Positions 5,585 to 6,046 of a stretch of 6,046 bases of DNA are shown one piece after another. How positions within the stretch are numbered: the stretch's first letter is position 1; each line of letters starts with the position of its first letter. The notes below the pieces were generated by a model. That model was not told the DNA's origin and ran no database searches. It saw only the letters and a list, made by a program, of their open reading frames with translations. This stretch comes from Spirochaetales bacterium (GTDB taxonomy: Bacteria; Spirochaetota; Spirochaetia; ARS1246): NCBI GenBank assembly GCA_016930115.1, contig JAFGHN010000143.1, forward strand, positions 1 through 6,046, in the 5' to 3' direction. A program made the position numbers and the translations under genes.

Positions 5585-6046
5585 TTACGCCTTCCCGTTT
5601 CCCAGCATACTTTCCGGAGAGAGAACCTCATCAGCTTCGGACTGCGAAAGAATTCCTTCGTCGATGACGAGCTCTCTCACGGTCTTGCGCTCTCTGTAGG
5701 CGCGATAAGCTATCTTCGCTGCTTCGTCGTATCCGATCTTGAGCGCAAGAGGCGTGACAAGCGCGAGAGACAGGTCTATCAGCGAGCGGCAGCGTTCGGC
5801 GTCGGCCTCTATTCCCGCGACGCATCGTGTCTTGAAAACGTTGACCGCGTTTGTCAGCAGTTCAAGCGCGGACAGCGTTTCATAGGCTATAAGCGGCTGC
5901 ATGATGTTGAGCTCAAGCGGCGCGTTCTGACAGGCGATCGTTACCGACAGGTGCTTGCCCATGACGTGCGCCGCCACTTGAAGCATCATCTCCGGGATTA
6001 CCGGATTCACTTTGCCCGGCATGATCGAGCTTCCGGGCTGAAGCGA
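5585..6046 (-). CDS. Aspartase/fumarase-superfamily lyase, probably aspartate ammonia-lyase, 5'-truncated by window edge
   Basis: The visible 153 residues are the C-terminal third of an enzyme normally about 460 long. Aspartate ammonia-lyase splits aspartate into fumarate and ammonia as a cytoplasmic homotetramer. The frame is open to the window end, so the ATG at 6022 is internal (the Met of the signature), not the start. Visible residues 4-15 read PGSSIMPGKVNP, the superfamily signature loop. By homology with Bacillus aspartase, S6 is the catalytic base serine, with K12 and N14 in the active site. VIPE directly after the signature is aspartase-like, as are the later GYDEAAKIA and SVRE-like TVRELV stretches of the C-terminal domain. 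The segment ACQNAPLELNIMQPLIAYETL departs from the usual aspartase wording (SEAGQLELNVMEP) and in part resembles class II fumarase. Aspartase is favoured, but a fumarase or a related lyase is not excluded without the N-terminal domain. Confidence 0.8.
   Translation of the reverse strand, partial: SLQPGSSIMPGKVNPVIPEMMLQVAAHVMGKHLSVTIACQNAPLELNIMQPLIAYETLSALELLTNAVNVFKTRCVAGIEADAERCRSLIDLSLALVTPLALKIGYDEAAKIAYRAYRERKTVRELVIDEGILSQSEADEVLSPESMLGNGKA

Noticed and set aside
1..6046. Mobile element, CRISPR array, tRNA or rRNA gene
   Set aside because: No transposase or integrase reading frame, no regularly spaced repeats and no cloverleaf or rRNA-like stretch was found on either strand.

Overview
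The window looks like an ordinary bacterial chromosome segment. By eye it is moderately GC-rich, densely coded, and has short gaps and start/stop overlaps. It holds six protein genes, two of them cut by the window edges. There is no RNA gene, insertion sequence, phage gene or CRISPR array. The organism cannot be fixed from sequence alone. My best guess is a pigmented, free-living spirochaete (Spirochaeta-like), because carotenoid genes sit beside a TrpXYZ-type ABC importer, but this is inference.

Left part (1-2552): a carotenoid block. A 5'-truncated phytoene synthase (crtB) and a CruF-type membrane carotenoid hydratase run rightwards, joined by a GTGA stop/start overlap. A polyprenyl diphosphate synthase (probably the GGPP synthase, crtE) runs leftwards and converges on cruF, with only 9 bases between the stop codons. 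Together they would make GGPP, condense two GGPP to phytoene, and hydrate the end group of an acyclic carotenoid. The desaturase needed between the last two steps is not in view. An imperfect hairpin spans both convergent stop codons.

Middle (2553-2772): a divergent intergenic region of about 220 bases. It carries a good sigma-70-like promoter (TTTACA, 17 bases, TATATT) and a strong ribosome binding site for the rightward importer operon. I found no convincing promoter for crtE.

Right part (2773-5543): a three-gene ABC importer operon encoding a periplasmic binding protein, a permease and an ATPase, of the family that includes the tryptophan importer TrpXYZ. A strong hairpin separates the binding-protein gene from the permease gene, and the permease and ATPase genes overlap by GTGA.

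End (5585-6046): the C-terminal third of an aspartase/fumarase-superfamily lyase, most like aspartate ammonia-lyase, on the minus strand. It converges on the importer operon across a 41-base gap holding a perfect GC-rich hairpin.

I see no evidence for a new biological system. The most notable signals are the three hairpins at gene junctions, the unusual pocket and metal-motif residues of the prenyl synthase, and the implied hydroxylated carotenoid product.
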